64,000 nucleotides of DNA from Pseudomonas sp. (GTDB lineage Bacteria; Pseudomonadota; Gammaproteobacteria; Pseudomonadales; Pseudomonadaceae), in NCBI RefSeq assembly GCF_030698175.1, contig NZ_JAUYNT010000021.1:1-64000 (forward strand), given 5' to 3'. A program made the translations under genes and the position numbers. Positions 46,401 to 54,989 of this stretch are shown here, piece after piece. Below the pieces are notes generated by a model. The model ran no database searches and was not told the origin of the DNA. It saw only the letters and a list, made by a program, of their open reading frames with translations. Every line of letters starts with the position of its first letter. Position 1 is the first letter of the stretch.

Positions 46401-47830
46401 CCGCCGCACTGCGCATTGCGCCACGGTTAACTTCGCGGCAGCGCCTGCTGCGGCTGTTACCGTGGCACCGGCGCCTGGCGCTGCTGGCCTGCGCCGGCGT
46501 GTTCAGCTGGGCGCTGAGCGGCATGTTGCATCCGCTGATGAGCGTCCTGCAGCCACAACCGGCAGCCTTTGTGCCGCCGCAAACGGCCTTGCTGCTGGGT
46601 CAGTTGCAAGCCCCGAGCGTCATCCTGCAACAAGCCGGCATCCAGCAGGTTCAAGCGCTGCGCCTGCTGATGCTGGATGGCCAGCCGTACTACCAAGTGC
46701 GGCTGGCGGGGCAAAGTACGCCGCGTTATTGGCAGGCGCAAAGCGGCCTTGAGGCAGCACTTAGCGGTCGGCATGCCGAAGTGCTGGCACGCCATTACCT
46801 GGGCACAAACGAGCCACTGCATGTCGCCGACACCCTCACGGCGTTCAGCAATGAATACGCCTTTATCAACCGCTTGCTGCCGGCGGTGCGGGTCGACACC
46901 GCCCGCACCGATGGCCTGCGCCTGTACCTGGACCTCTATCAAGACCGCCTCGGCAGCCTGGTGGATGACCGCAAGGCGGTGTTCAGCTCACTATTTTTGT
47001 GGCTGCACAGCTTTCACTGGCTGGACCTGGGCGGGCCGCTGCGGCCGGCCTTGATGCTGCTGCTATTGGCGGCCAGCCTCGCGGCAGTCAGCCTCGGCGT
47101 AGCCAGCTTCGTCGCCCGCCGCCATGGGCGCACGCACCTGCGCCGCTGGCACGGGCGCGCCGGCATCGGCATGGCGTTGGCGACTCTGGCCTTTGTCGGC
47201 AGCGGCGCCTGGCATTTGCTGCACAAACTGACTGCCGAGGCGCCACCCGCGCCCTTCACCGCCGCGTTTAACAGCAGTGCTTTAACCCAAGCACCGCAAC
47301 TGAGCTGGCGGCAAGACGGCGAACAGCTGGTCAAAATCAGCTTGCTACAACTCGACGATCAACCGGTGTGGCGTCTGCAAGGCCTGCGCGCAGGCACCCA
47401 GCCGAGCCTGCGTTATCTGGCCGTGGATGGCCGCGAGCTGGACGATCTGGCGCCGCAACGCTACGCCGAACAGCGTTTCGCCCAGTACGCCGCGCCATTG
47501 GGCCTTGGCGCGCCGAGCAGCATCAGCGTGCAGCGCAGTTTTGATCACGACTACGGCTTCGTGTTTAAACGCCTGCCGGTGCTCAAGGCCAGTTACGCAG
47601 ACGCTCAACACAGCGCGCTGTTTATCGACCCGCTGGACGGTGCCTTGGCCGGCCGGGTGAACGACGGCGACCGCACCGAGGGCGCAAGCTTTGCCTACCT
47701 GCACAAATGGGAATTGCTCGGTGGCCTGAGCAAAACCGTCAAGGATGTTGCCCTCAGCCTGATCGCCCTGGCCCATCTGCTGCTGGTATTTGGCGGCCTG
47801 TATCTATGGCGCCAGCGCCGTGGAGCCTGA
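46397..47830 (+). CDS. PepSY-type membrane protein, candidate metal/siderophore reductase
   Basis: Product of 477 residues with four hydrophobic segments (about 27-47, 215-240, 255-280 and 448-470) and two large extracytoplasmic parts. Histidines are placed as in PepSY_TM/PiuB-type proteins: FLWLHSFHWLDLGG, RRWHGRAGIGMAL, GAWHLLHKL, and YLHKWELLGG. Family members such as FoxB reduce ferric siderophores in the periplasm using membrane haem. It is translationally coupled to the receptor by an ATGA overlap, so it should act on the same ligand. Confidence 0.86.
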   Translation: MTAALRIAPRLTSRQRLLRLLPWHRRLALLACAGVFSWALSGMLHPLMSVLQPQPAAFVPPQTALLLGQLQAPSVILQQAGIQQVQALRLLMLDGQPYYQVRLAGQSTPRYWQAQSGLEAALSGRHAEVLARHYLGTNEPLHVADTLTAFSNEYAFINRLLPAVRVDTARTDGLRLYLDLYQDRLGSLVDDRKAVFSSLFLWLHSFHWLDLGGPLRPALMLLLLAASLAAVSLGVASFVARRHGRTHLRRWHGRAGIGMALATLAFVGSGAWHLLHKLTAEAPPAPFTAAFNSSALTQAPQLSWRQDGEQLVKISLLQLDDQPVWRLQGLRAGTQPSLRYLAVDGRELDDLAPQRYAEQRFAQYAAPLGLGAPSSISVQRSFDHDYGFVFKRLPVLKASYADAQHSALFIDPLDGALAGRVNDGDRTEGASFAYLHKWELLGGLSKTVKDVALSLIALAHLLLVFGGLYLWRQRRGA

Positions 47831-47896
47831 TGCCGAGTTGCTATTACCGCCGGCCCGCAACCGCGCCGGACGGAATAAAAGCCTTACCGGGGTTTC

Positions 47897-47915
47897 GTTA
47901 ATGATAACGATTTGC
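47897..47915 (+). promoter_or_regulatory. Fur-box-like site before exbB
   Basis: GTTAATGATAACGATTTGC matches 14 of 19 positions of the Fur consensus (GATAATGATAATCATTATC). It lies 76 bases before the exbB start in the 160-base gap behind the PepSY gene. Iron repression of exbB-exbD-tonB is therefore likely. Confidence 0.7.
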
Positions 47916-47990
47916 AATAATATTAAGGATTACCGCCGGCCGCCGTCAGCCATAGACCCGCTCAGTCCTACCTATCGAGGTCAGACACCC

Positions 47991-48950
47991 ATGAATATGC
48001 TGTCCACCCGCAGCCAACCTTCGTCGTTGCAAGCCCTGCTGCGCAACCTATTGACCGCCGTCGCCCTGCTGGGCGCCATCGCCCTGAGCCTGCCGGATTT
48101 TGCCCAGGCGCAAGAGCCCGGCGCTCAACCGCTCAACGCCGCCCACAGCACCGCCACAAGCGCGCCAACAGAGGCCACAACGACTGCCGGCACCACTGCG
48201 CCAACGGCCGAGGCGTCCGCCGCTGAAAGCTTACTGACGGCCGATATGTCGCCCTGGGGCATGTTTCAGAATGCCGACGTGATCGTCCGTGGCGTGATGA
48301 TCGGCCTGGCGCTGGCCTCGGTGCTGACCTGGACCATCTGGCTGAGCAAAGGCCTGGAGTTGCTCGGCGCCAAACGCCGCCTGCGGCACGAATTGAGCCA
48401 CCTCAAACAGGCCCGCTCACTGCCCGAAGCGCAGCGCAACGCCACCGGCCTGAGCCGGCACCTGATCGAAGATGCTCAGGACGAGCTGCAACTGTCGGCC
48501 AACGCCCGCGGCAATGACGGCATCAAGGAACGGGTGAGTTTTCGCCTCGAACGCCTGGTGGCCGCCAGCGGTCGGCAAATGAGCAAAGGCACCGGCATGC
48601 TGGCCACCATCGGCTCCACCGCCCCCTTCGTCGGCCTGTTCGGCACCGTGTGGGGCATCATGAACAGCTTTATCGGCATCGCCAAATCGCAGACCACCAA
48701 CATTGCCGTGGTCGCGCCCGGCATCGCCGAAGCCTTGCTGGCCACCGCGTTGGGGCTGGTGGCGGCGATCCCGGCAGTGGTGATCTACAACGTCTTCGCC
48801 CGCTCGATTGCCGGCTATAAGGCCCAAGTGGCGGATGCCTCGGCCCAGGTGCTGCTGCTGGTCAGCCGCGACCTCGACCTGCCGAGCCCCGAGCGGCAAA
48901 TGACGCCGCTGCCAGCCAAAATCCAACCGCATATGGTCAAGGCAGGTTAA
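47991..48950 (+). CDS. exbB: TonB-system proton channel subunit ExbB
   Basis: MotA/TolQ/ExbB family protein of 319 residues. A signal-like N-terminus and an A/T-rich periplasmic stretch (AQEPGAQPLNAAHSTATS) of the pseudomonad type precede the three membrane helices. GMLATIGSTAPFVGLFGTVWGIMNSF is the conserved channel segment. With ExbD it uses the proton gradient to drive TonB. The start at 47991 is preferred over longer frames that read through the Fur region. It is nine bases from exbD. Confidence 0.95.
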   Translation: MNMLSTRSQPSSLQALLRNLLTAVALLGAIALSLPDFAQAQEPGAQPLNAAHSTATSAPTEATTTAGTTAPTAEASAAESLLTADMSPWGMFQNADVIVRGVMIGLALASVLTWTIWLSKGLELLGAKRRLRHELSHLKQARSLPEAQRNATGLSRHLIEDAQDELQLSANARGNDGIKERVSFRLERLVAASGRQMSKGTGMLATIGSTAPFVGLFGTVWGIMNSFIGIAKSQTTNIAVVAPGIAEALLATALGLVAAIPAVVIYNVFARSIAGYKAQVADASAQVLLLVSRDLDLPSPERQMTPLPAKIQPHMVKAG

Positions 48951-48959
48951 GACGCATCC

Positions 48960-49385
48960 ATGGCCCTGCACCTAAGCGAAGGCGGCGACGACCTTCAAGA
49001 AAACCACGAGATCAACGTCACGCCCTTTATCGACGTGATGTTGGTGCTATTAATCATCTTTATGGTGGCCGCGCCCCTGGCCACCGTCGACATCAAAGTC
49101 GATTTGCCCGCCGCCAGCGCCACCCCGCAGCCGCGCCCGGACAAGCCGCTGTACCTGACGGTCAAAGACGACCACAGCCTGTTTATCGGCGAGCAACTAA
49201 CCGCCCGCGAACAACTCGGTCAGGCCCTGGACCAACAAACCCAGGCCAATAAAGACACCACCATCTTCTTTCGCGCCGACAAAAACGTCGCCTACGAAGA
49301 ACTGATGGAGGTGATGAATGCCTTGCGCGGCGCCGGTTATTTGAAAATCGGCCTGGTCGGCCTTGAGGCGGTCGGCCAACCATGA
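48960..49385 (+). CDS. exbD: TonB-system subunit ExbD
   Basis: Product of 141 residues, single N-terminal helix with the essential aspartate in VTPFIDVMLVLLIIFMVAAPL and a periplasmic domain (LTVKDDHSLFIG). It is the proton-channel partner of ExbB. It overlaps tonB by four bases (ATGA), so the two are translationally coupled. Confidence 0.96.
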   Translation: MALHLSEGGDDLQENHEINVTPFIDVMLVLLIIFMVAAPLATVDIKVDLPAASATPQPRPDKPLYLTVKDDHSLFIGEQLTAREQLGQALDQQTQANKDTTIFFRADKNVAYEELMEVMNALRGAGYLKIGLVGLEAVGQP

Positions 49386-50104
49386 GTCGCAGCGCCACTC
49401 ACCTGCCGCGCCTAACCATCAGCCTGCTGCTGGTACTGGGTGTGCATATTGGTCTCGGGATTTTGGCGCTGAACTGGCAAGTTAAAGCCGTGGCGGTCGA
49501 ATTGCCGCCGGCGGCTATTTTAATCGAGCTACCGCCGCAGCCCGCCGTCGCACCGCCGCCGGCGCCTGCCGTTATTCAGCAACCAACGCCAGAACCCGAG
49601 GTAGTGGTAGCCCCAAAACCCAAGCTGGTACTGGAAAAACCTAAACCCAAGCCCAAGCCAAAACCTGTGGTGAAACAGGTTAAACCCGCGCCAACCCCGC
49701 CAACACCTGCGGCCAAGCCGGTCGAACAGGCCACGCCAACTGCCACCACGGCCCCGGCTGCCGCGCCGGTAGCCCAGCAACCGAGCACCAGCAGCGCCAC
49801 GCTAGCGGCCAAAGCCACCTGGCAAAGCCAGCTACTCAGCCACCTGGCCCGCCACAAACGCTACCCCGACGAAGCCCGCCGCCGCGGCATCGAAGGCACC
49901 AGCCAAGTGCGCTTCAACCTCGACCGCGCTGGCGGCGTGCTCAGCGTCGAACTGGCAAAAAGCTCCGGCAACGCCGCGCTGGATCGCGCCACCCTCGCCA
50001 TGATCCGCCGCGCCAGCCCGGTTCCGGCGCCACCAGCGGAACTGCTGAATAACGGTCAGTTGGAAATAGTCGCGCCGTTTATTTATGCGTTGGAGCGCAG
50101 GTAA
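49382..50104 (+). CDS. tonB: Energy-transducing protein TonB
   Basis: Product of 240 residues: N-terminal membrane anchor (LTISLLLVLGVHIGLGILAL), a proline/lysine-rich spacer (EKPKPKPKPKPVVKQ) spanning the periplasm, and a C-terminal TonB domain (HKRYPDEARRRGIEGTSQVRF). It couples the ExbBD motor to outer-membrane receptors such as the one encoded just upstream. exbBD-tonB directly before oxyR-recG is the P. putida arrangement. Confidence 0.96.
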   Translation: MSRSATHLPRLTISLLLVLGVHIGLGILALNWQVKAVAVELPPAAILIELPPQPAVAPPPAPAVIQQPTPEPEVVVAPKPKLVLEKPKPKPKPKPVVKQVKPAPTPPTPAAKPVEQATPTATTAPAAAPVAQQPSTSSATLAAKATWQSQLLSHLARHKRYPDEARRRGIEGTSQVRFNLDRAGGVLSVELAKSSGNAALDRATLAMIRRASPVPAPPAELLNNGQLEIVAPFIYALERR

Positions 50105-50139
50105 AGCAAGGCGTTGCCCTTGGGTTTCGCAACCGAACG

Positions 50140-50510
50140 CCGCAGGTGTATTGCCTGTTTAATCGGTTGACTCGCTACGCTCGCCCTTCGGGCCAGCCTA
50201 CGGCTGTTACTCCGCTTCGCTGCGTTGCGCCCTTACGGCGAGTCACTTCTGGCAGTCGCCCCAGAAGTAACCAAGAGGGCTTGCCCCTGCCATCCGGGTC
50301 TCGCTGCGCTCGACTAGATTCGCTTCGCTCACCCTTCGGGCCAGCCTGCGGCTGTTACTCCGCTGCGCTCCGTTTCCTCACGTAATCATTGCTCCATGGG
50401 CCCGCTGCGACGGGCCATCCATGGCCCAACACAGCTCTCGCGGCATCCTGCCGCTCAACCCACTACGCAACAATTACGTTCGGCCTTCTGAAAAGGGGCG
50501 ACTGTCCGGG
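50140..50510 (+). repeat. Intergenic repeat, forward copy
   Basis: First half of the 1028-base gene-free gap behind tonB. It shares with an inverted partner at 50598-50890 the blocks GCTCACCCTTCGGGCCAGCC, CATCCGGGTCTCGCTGCGCTC, GACGGGCCATCC-TGGCCCAAC, GGCATCCTGCC and CGGCCTTCTGA in the same order. It also contains two tandem versions of the CGGGCCAGCC..CGGCTGTTACTCCGCT block. The short frames in it look spurious. Confidence 0.75.
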
Positions 50511-50597
50511 CGCGAATGGTTTTACTCGACATAACAACTGACTGGCTGTTGATTTTAAAAATCAAAAGCAATCAAAAATCAGTGCAATAACTCGGTC

Positions 50598-50890
50598 CAA
50601 ATACCCCCGTCAGGAGGCCGAGTGCAGGTGTTGCGTAGAGGGGCGTTTGGCAGGATGCCAAACGAGGCATGTTGGGCCAAGGATGGCCCGTCTTGCCGAC
50701 CCTCGGAGCGGCGCCGGAGCGAGGGGAGTTGAGCGCAGCGAAACCCGGATGTCGGACGCACTTTCTCTTTGGTTACTTTCTCTTTTGCGCGAGCCAACGT
50801 AGCGCAGCGAAGTAACAGCCGCAGGCTGGCCCGAAGGGTGAGCGAAGCGAATCAAGAGAAAGTAACTCGCCGAGGGGCGAAGCCAGTAAA
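50598..50890 (-). repeat. Intergenic repeat, inverted copy
   Basis: Reverse-strand counterpart of the element at 50140-50510, with the same ordered blocks but a degenerate interior (for example GTTGAGCGCAGCGAAACCCGGATG). The two copies face each other around an A/T-rich centre (50520-50597: GATTTTAAAAATC and AGCAATCAAAAATCAG). No gene is supported between tonB and the next lipoprotein. Confidence 0.72.
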
Positions 50891-51132
50891 TAAAGTCGAT
50901 GAAAGTGCGGCGGGGAAACTCAGCTCCGCAGGCCAACAGCCCATCCTAATAGCTAATGTACGGTGCGGTGAATTACCCGGGTTTCACCTGCCCTATCGGA
51001 CTGCGCTCAACCCAGACTACGAGCCGTGATGTCGTTTTGATGTTGCAATTTGCGACGAGCGTCATATGATCGCCGCGCTCCGCATGAAGCGGAGCTGGGA
51101 AAACACAGAATTAAATCAAGGAAGCGTTATCC

Positions 51133-51642
51133 ATGCGTACTCTAAAACTCGGCAAAACCCTCTTGGCCAGCATCGCGGCCTTCACTCTGAGTGGTTGTGC
51201 TTCCATCGTTAGCGACTCTGAATACCCAGTCAATTTTAGCAGCGCCCCGGAAGGTGCCAGCTTCACGGTACAAAACCGTGCAGGCCAGACCATCCACACT
51301 GGCACCACCCCCGCTACCGTGACGCTGAAATCGGGCGCCGGCTATTTCAAAGGGGAAACTTACTCCATCGCTTTTCACAAAGATGGATTCGACGATCAAA
51401 AAGTGGAGCTCAATACCAGCGTGAACGGATGGTATTGGGGCAACATCGTCTTTGGTGGCCTGATCGGCATGCTGGCAGTCGACCCTGCCACGGGCGCTAT
51501 GTACCGACTGCCTGAAACTGCACAAGCCACTCTACCTCCGGTTGCTGCCGCTGCCGCTGCAGGTACAGCATCCGGTCTGCAAATCGTGGCATTCGACCAA
51601 GTTCCAGAATCTATTCGTAACCAGTTGGTTCGCATTAACTAA
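51133..51642 (+). CDS. Small lipoprotein with PEGA-like domain
   Basis: Product of 169 residues with lipobox LSGC (Cys22). The mature part contains NFSSAPEGASFTVQNRAGQTIHTGTTPATVTL, a PEGA-like repeat, and a hydrophobic stretch WYWGNIVFGGLIGMLAVDPATGAMY. A good AAGGAAG lies ten bases before the ATG. Similar proteins are common in Gram-negative bacteria with no proven role. It is followed by a terminator. It is isolated from neighbours by the repeat region on one side. Confidence 0.85.
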   Translation: MRTLKLGKTLLASIAAFTLSGCASIVSDSEYPVNFSSAPEGASFTVQNRAGQTIHTGTTPATVTLKSGAGYFKGETYSIAFHKDGFDDQKVELNTSVNGWYWGNIVFGGLIGMLAVDPATGAMYRLPETAQATLPPVAAAAAAGTASGLQIVAFDQVPESIRNQLVRIN

Positions 51643-51664
51643 GCGACCGGACTGCAAGAAAAGA

Positions 51665-51692
51665 GACCCGTGCCAAAAGCGCGGGTTTTCTT
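51665..51692 (+). terminator. Terminator after the PEGA-like lipoprotein gene
   Basis: ACCCGTGC-CAAAA-GCGCGGGT with one mismatch, followed by TTTC and TTTA, about 23 bases beyond the stop. Confidence 0.75.
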
Positions 51693-51880
51693 TATCTGTT
51701 GCTTATGCCGCACCCTGCGCTGCGCGGTCGGCAATCAGTCATATAGGACGGGTAAAAAAACCACACCGCTGTTCGCTCTGACGTTTCTGCTCAGGCCTCA
51801 CCCACGCCATCCCCCACCTCTCTAGTTGGCTCATTAGATTGCAGAAGCTATGCTAGCTCGCATCTTAATGGAATATGACT

Positions 51881-52804
51881 ATGACCCTCACCGAGCTGCG
51901 TTACATCGTTACCCTTGCCCAAGAGCGGCACTTTGGCCGGGCGGCTGAGCGTTGCCATGTCAGCCAGCCGACCCTGTCGGTGGGGGTGAAGAAGCTCGAA
52001 GATGAGCTTGGGGTGATGATTTTTGAGCGCAGCAAGAGCGCGGTGCGCCTGACGCCGGTGGGTGAAGGCATAGTGGTGCAGGCGCAGAAGGTGCTGGAGC
52101 AGGCCCAGGGTATTCGCGAGTTGGCACAGGTGGGCAAGAACCAGCTGGTGGCGCCGCTACGGGTGGGCGCCATCTATACCGTGGGGCCTTATCTGTTCCC
52201 GCATTTGATCCCGCAGTTGCACCAGGTCGCGCCGCAGATGCCGTTGTATATCGAAGAGAACTTCACCCATGTGCTGCGCGACAAGCTGCGCAATGGCGAG
52301 CTGGATGCGATCATCATCGCGCTGCCGTTTCTCGAAGCCGATGTGCTGACCAAGACCCTGTATGACGAGCCTTTCTATGTGTTGATGCCGGCCGATCACC
52401 CCTGGACGGCGAAGACCAGCATCGACAGCGCCCTGCTCAACGACAAGAGCCTGCTGCTGCTGGGCGAGGGCCATTGCTTTCGCGATCAGGTGCTGGAGGC
52501 CTGCCCGACGGTGCGCAAGGGCGACGAGCTGCACACTACGGTGGAATCCAGCTCGCTGGAAACCATCCGCCATATGGTCGCCTCGGGTCTGGGCATCTCG
52601 GTGCTGCCATTCTCGGCGGTGGACAGCCATCACTACGCGCCGGGCATCATCGCGGTGCGGCCGCTAAGTCCGCCGGTGCCGTATCGCAGCATCGCGATTG
52701 CCTGGCGTGCCAGCTTCCCGCGCCCGCAGGCGATTGATGTGCTGGCCGACTCGATCCGCCTGTGTTCGGTGGCGCGCCCGCAAGGCAGCGGCGCCCCGGC
52801 ATGA
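51881..52804 (+). CDS. oxyR: Hydrogen peroxide-inducible activator OxyR
   Basis: LysR-family redox sensor of 307 residues (MTLTELRYIVTLAQERHFGRAAERC). The two redox cysteines are Cys199 (GEGHCFRD) and Cys208 (LEACPT), which form the activating disulphide on contact with peroxide. It controls catalase and alkyl hydroperoxide reductase genes in pseudomonads. ATG 51881 is chosen over one two codons earlier. It overlaps recG by four bases (ATGA), the conserved oxyR-recG operon. Confidence 0.97.
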   Translation: MTLTELRYIVTLAQERHFGRAAERCHVSQPTLSVGVKKLEDELGVMIFERSKSAVRLTPVGEGIVVQAQKVLEQAQGIRELAQVGKNQLVAPLRVGAIYTVGPYLFPHLIPQLHQVAPQMPLYIEENFTHVLRDKLRNGELDAIIIALPFLEADVLTKTLYDEPFYVLMPADHPWTAKTSIDSALLNDKSLLLLGEGHCFRDQVLEACPTVRKGDELHTTVESSSLETIRHMVASGLGISVLPFSAVDSHHYAPGIIAVRPLSPPVPYRSIAIAWRASFPRPQAIDVLADSIRLCSVARPQGSGAPA

Positions 52805-54876
52805 CGACACTGTCGCACATCCCGGTCACCGAGCTGAAAGGCGTCGGCGCGGCGCTGGCCGAGAAGCTGGCGCGGGTCGGGCTGGAAACCCTGCAGGACA
52901 TTCTCTTTCACCTGCCGCTGCGCTATCAGGATCGCACCCGCTGCGTGCCGATTGGCGCGCTGCGGCCGGGGCAAGATGCGGTGGTCGAAGGCGTGGTGGC
53001 CGGCGCCGATGTGCTGATGGGTCGGCGGCGCAGTTTGCTGGTGCGCCTGAGCGATGGCACGGGCACCCTGAGCCTGCGTTTCTATCATTTTAGTACGGCG
53101 CAAAAAGACGCCCTCAAGCGTGGCACCCATCTGCGCTGCTACGGCGAGGCGCGACCCGGTGCCTCGGGGCTGGAAATCTATCACCCGGAATACCGCGCCC
53201 TGACCGACAACGAGCCGGCGGCGCTGGAACAGACCCTCACGCCGATTTACCCGAGCACCGAAGGCCTGACCCAGCAACGCCTGCGCCAGCTCAGCGAACA
53301 GGCACTGGCGCGTCTGGGCCCGCACAGCTTGCCCGACTGGTTGCCGGCGGCAATCGCCCGCGAATATCAACTAAGTCCCCTCGACCAGGCCTTGCGTTAC
53401 CTGCACCGGCCACCACCGGATGCAGACCAAGAGGAACTGGCCGAGGGCCGCCATTGGGCCCAGCATCGGCTGGCGTTCGAGGAGTTACTGACCCATCAAT
53501 TGTCGATGCAGCGCCTGCGCGAAAGCCTGCGGGCGCAACACGCGCCGCCGCTGCCCAAGAGCCAGCAATTGACCAGGCAGTTTTTGGCCAATTTGGGCTT
53601 CCCGCCGACCGGCGCACAGCAGCGGGTCGGCGCGGAAATCGCCTACGACCTGAGCCAGTCCGAGCCGATGCTGCGTTTGCTGCAGGGTGATGTCGGCGCC
53701 GGTAAAACCGTGGTCGCCGCCCTGGCCGCCTTGCAGGCGCTGGAGAGTGGTTATCAGGTGGCGCTGATGGCGCCGACTGAGATTCTCGCCGAGCAGCATT
53801 TCATCAGCTTCCAGCGCTGGCTTGCGCCACTGGGCATCGAGGTGGCGTGGCTGGCCGGCAAGCTCAAGGGCAAGGCCCGCACCAGCGCCCTGGCACAAAT
53901 TGCCGGCGGCACGCCCATGGTGGTGGGCACCCATGCGCTGTTTCAGGAGGAAGTGCAGTTTGCCAAGTTAGCGCTGGTGATCATCGACGAGCAGCATCGT
54001 TTCGGCGTGCAACAGCGGCTGGCCCTGCGCAAGAAGGGCGTCGAGGGCCGCTTGTGTCCGCATCAGCTGATCATGACCGCCACGCCTATTCCACGGACCC
54101 TGGCGATGAGCGCTTACGCCGACCTCGACACCTCGATCCTCGACGAACTGCCGCCGGGGCGCACGCCGGTGAATACCCTGCTGATTGCCGATAGCCGGCG
54201 CATCGAGGTCATCGAGCGGGTGCGCTCGGCCTGTCACGAAGGGCGCCAGGCCTACTGGGTCTGCACCCTGATTGAGGAGTCGGAAGAGCTGACCTGCCAG
54301 GCGGCGGAATCCGCCTATGAGGACCTATCGGCGGCCCTCGGCGGCCTGCATGTGGGGCTGATTCACGGGCGCATGAAGGCGGCGGAAAAAGCCGCGGTGA
54401 TGGCGCAGTTCAAACAGGGTCAGCTGCAATTGCTGGTGGCTACCACCGTGATCGAAGTGGGCGTCGACGTGCCGAATGCCAGCCTGATGATTATCGAAAA
54501 TCCCGAGCGCCTCGGCCTCTCGCAACTGCACCAATTGCGCGGCCGGGTGGGTCGGGGCAGCGCCGCCAGTCACTGCCTGCTGCTCTATCACCCACCGCTG
54601 TCGCAACTCGGTCGGCAACGCTTGGGCATCATGCGCGAGACCAACGACGGTTTTATCATCGCCGAGAAAGACCTGGAGCTGCGCGGCCCCGGCGAGATGC
54701 TCGGCACCCGCCAGACCGGCTTGCTGCAATTTAAAGTGGCCGACCTGCTGCGCGACGCCGACCTGTTGCCGGCGGTGCGCGACGCCGCGCAACACTTGCT
54801 GGCCGACTGGCCGCAACATGTCAGCCCATTGCTGGAGCGCTGGTTGCGCCACGGCCAGCAATACGGTCAGGTCTGA
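52801..54876 (+). CDS. recG: ATP-dependent DNA helicase RecG
   Basis: Superfamily 2 branch-migration helicase of 691 residues that remodels stalled forks and Holliday junctions. N-terminal wedge (OB) domain (FHLPLRYQDRTR), Walker A GDVGAGKT at 296-303, DEQHRFG box at 396, motif III TATPIPRTLAM, and motif VI QLHQLRGRVGRG. Its start overlaps the oxyR stop, so translation is coupled. Length equals the P. aeruginosa protein as I remember it. Confidence 0.97.
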   Translation: MTTLSHIPVTELKGVGAALAEKLARVGLETLQDILFHLPLRYQDRTRCVPIGALRPGQDAVVEGVVAGADVLMGRRRSLLVRLSDGTGTLSLRFYHFSTAQKDALKRGTHLRCYGEARPGASGLEIYHPEYRALTDNEPAALEQTLTPIYPSTEGLTQQRLRQLSEQALARLGPHSLPDWLPAAIAREYQLSPLDQALRYLHRPPPDADQEELAEGRHWAQHRLAFEELLTHQLSMQRLRESLRAQHAPPLPKSQQLTRQFLANLGFPPTGAQQRVGAEIAYDLSQSEPMLRLLQGDVGAGKTVVAALAALQALESGYQVALMAPTEILAEQHFISFQRWLAPLGIEVAWLAGKLKGKARTSALAQIAGGTPMVVGTHALFQEEVQFAKLALVIIDEQHRFGVQQRLALRKKGVEGRLCPHQLIMTATPIPRTLAMSAYADLDTSILDELPPGRTPVNTLLIADSRRIEVIERVRSACHEGRQAYWVCTLIEESEELTCQAAESAYEDLSAALGGLHVGLIHGRMKAAEKAAVMAQFKQGQLQLLVATTVIEVGVDVPNASLMIIENPERLGLSQLHQLRGRVGRGSAASHCLLLYHPPLSQLGRQRLGIMRETNDGFIIAEKDLELRGPGEMLGTRQTGLLQFKVADLLRDADLLPAVRDAAQHLLADWPQHVSPLLERWLRHGQQYGQV

Positions 54877-54989
54877 CGATCAATCCGCCAACCTCGCCAG
54901 TGCTGGTTATACTGCAAGTAGAACAGGCCGTATAACCTGTGCGCCGTCGTTTTCAGCGCGCCTGAGCAGCCCCTTAGCAGGACCAAAAT

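Noticed and set aside
50146..50385. Short frames in the 50.1-51.1 kb gap
   Set aside because: They fall inside repeat blocks that occur in both orientations; their peptides (for example SPFGPACGCYS) reflect repeat DNA, not selected protein.
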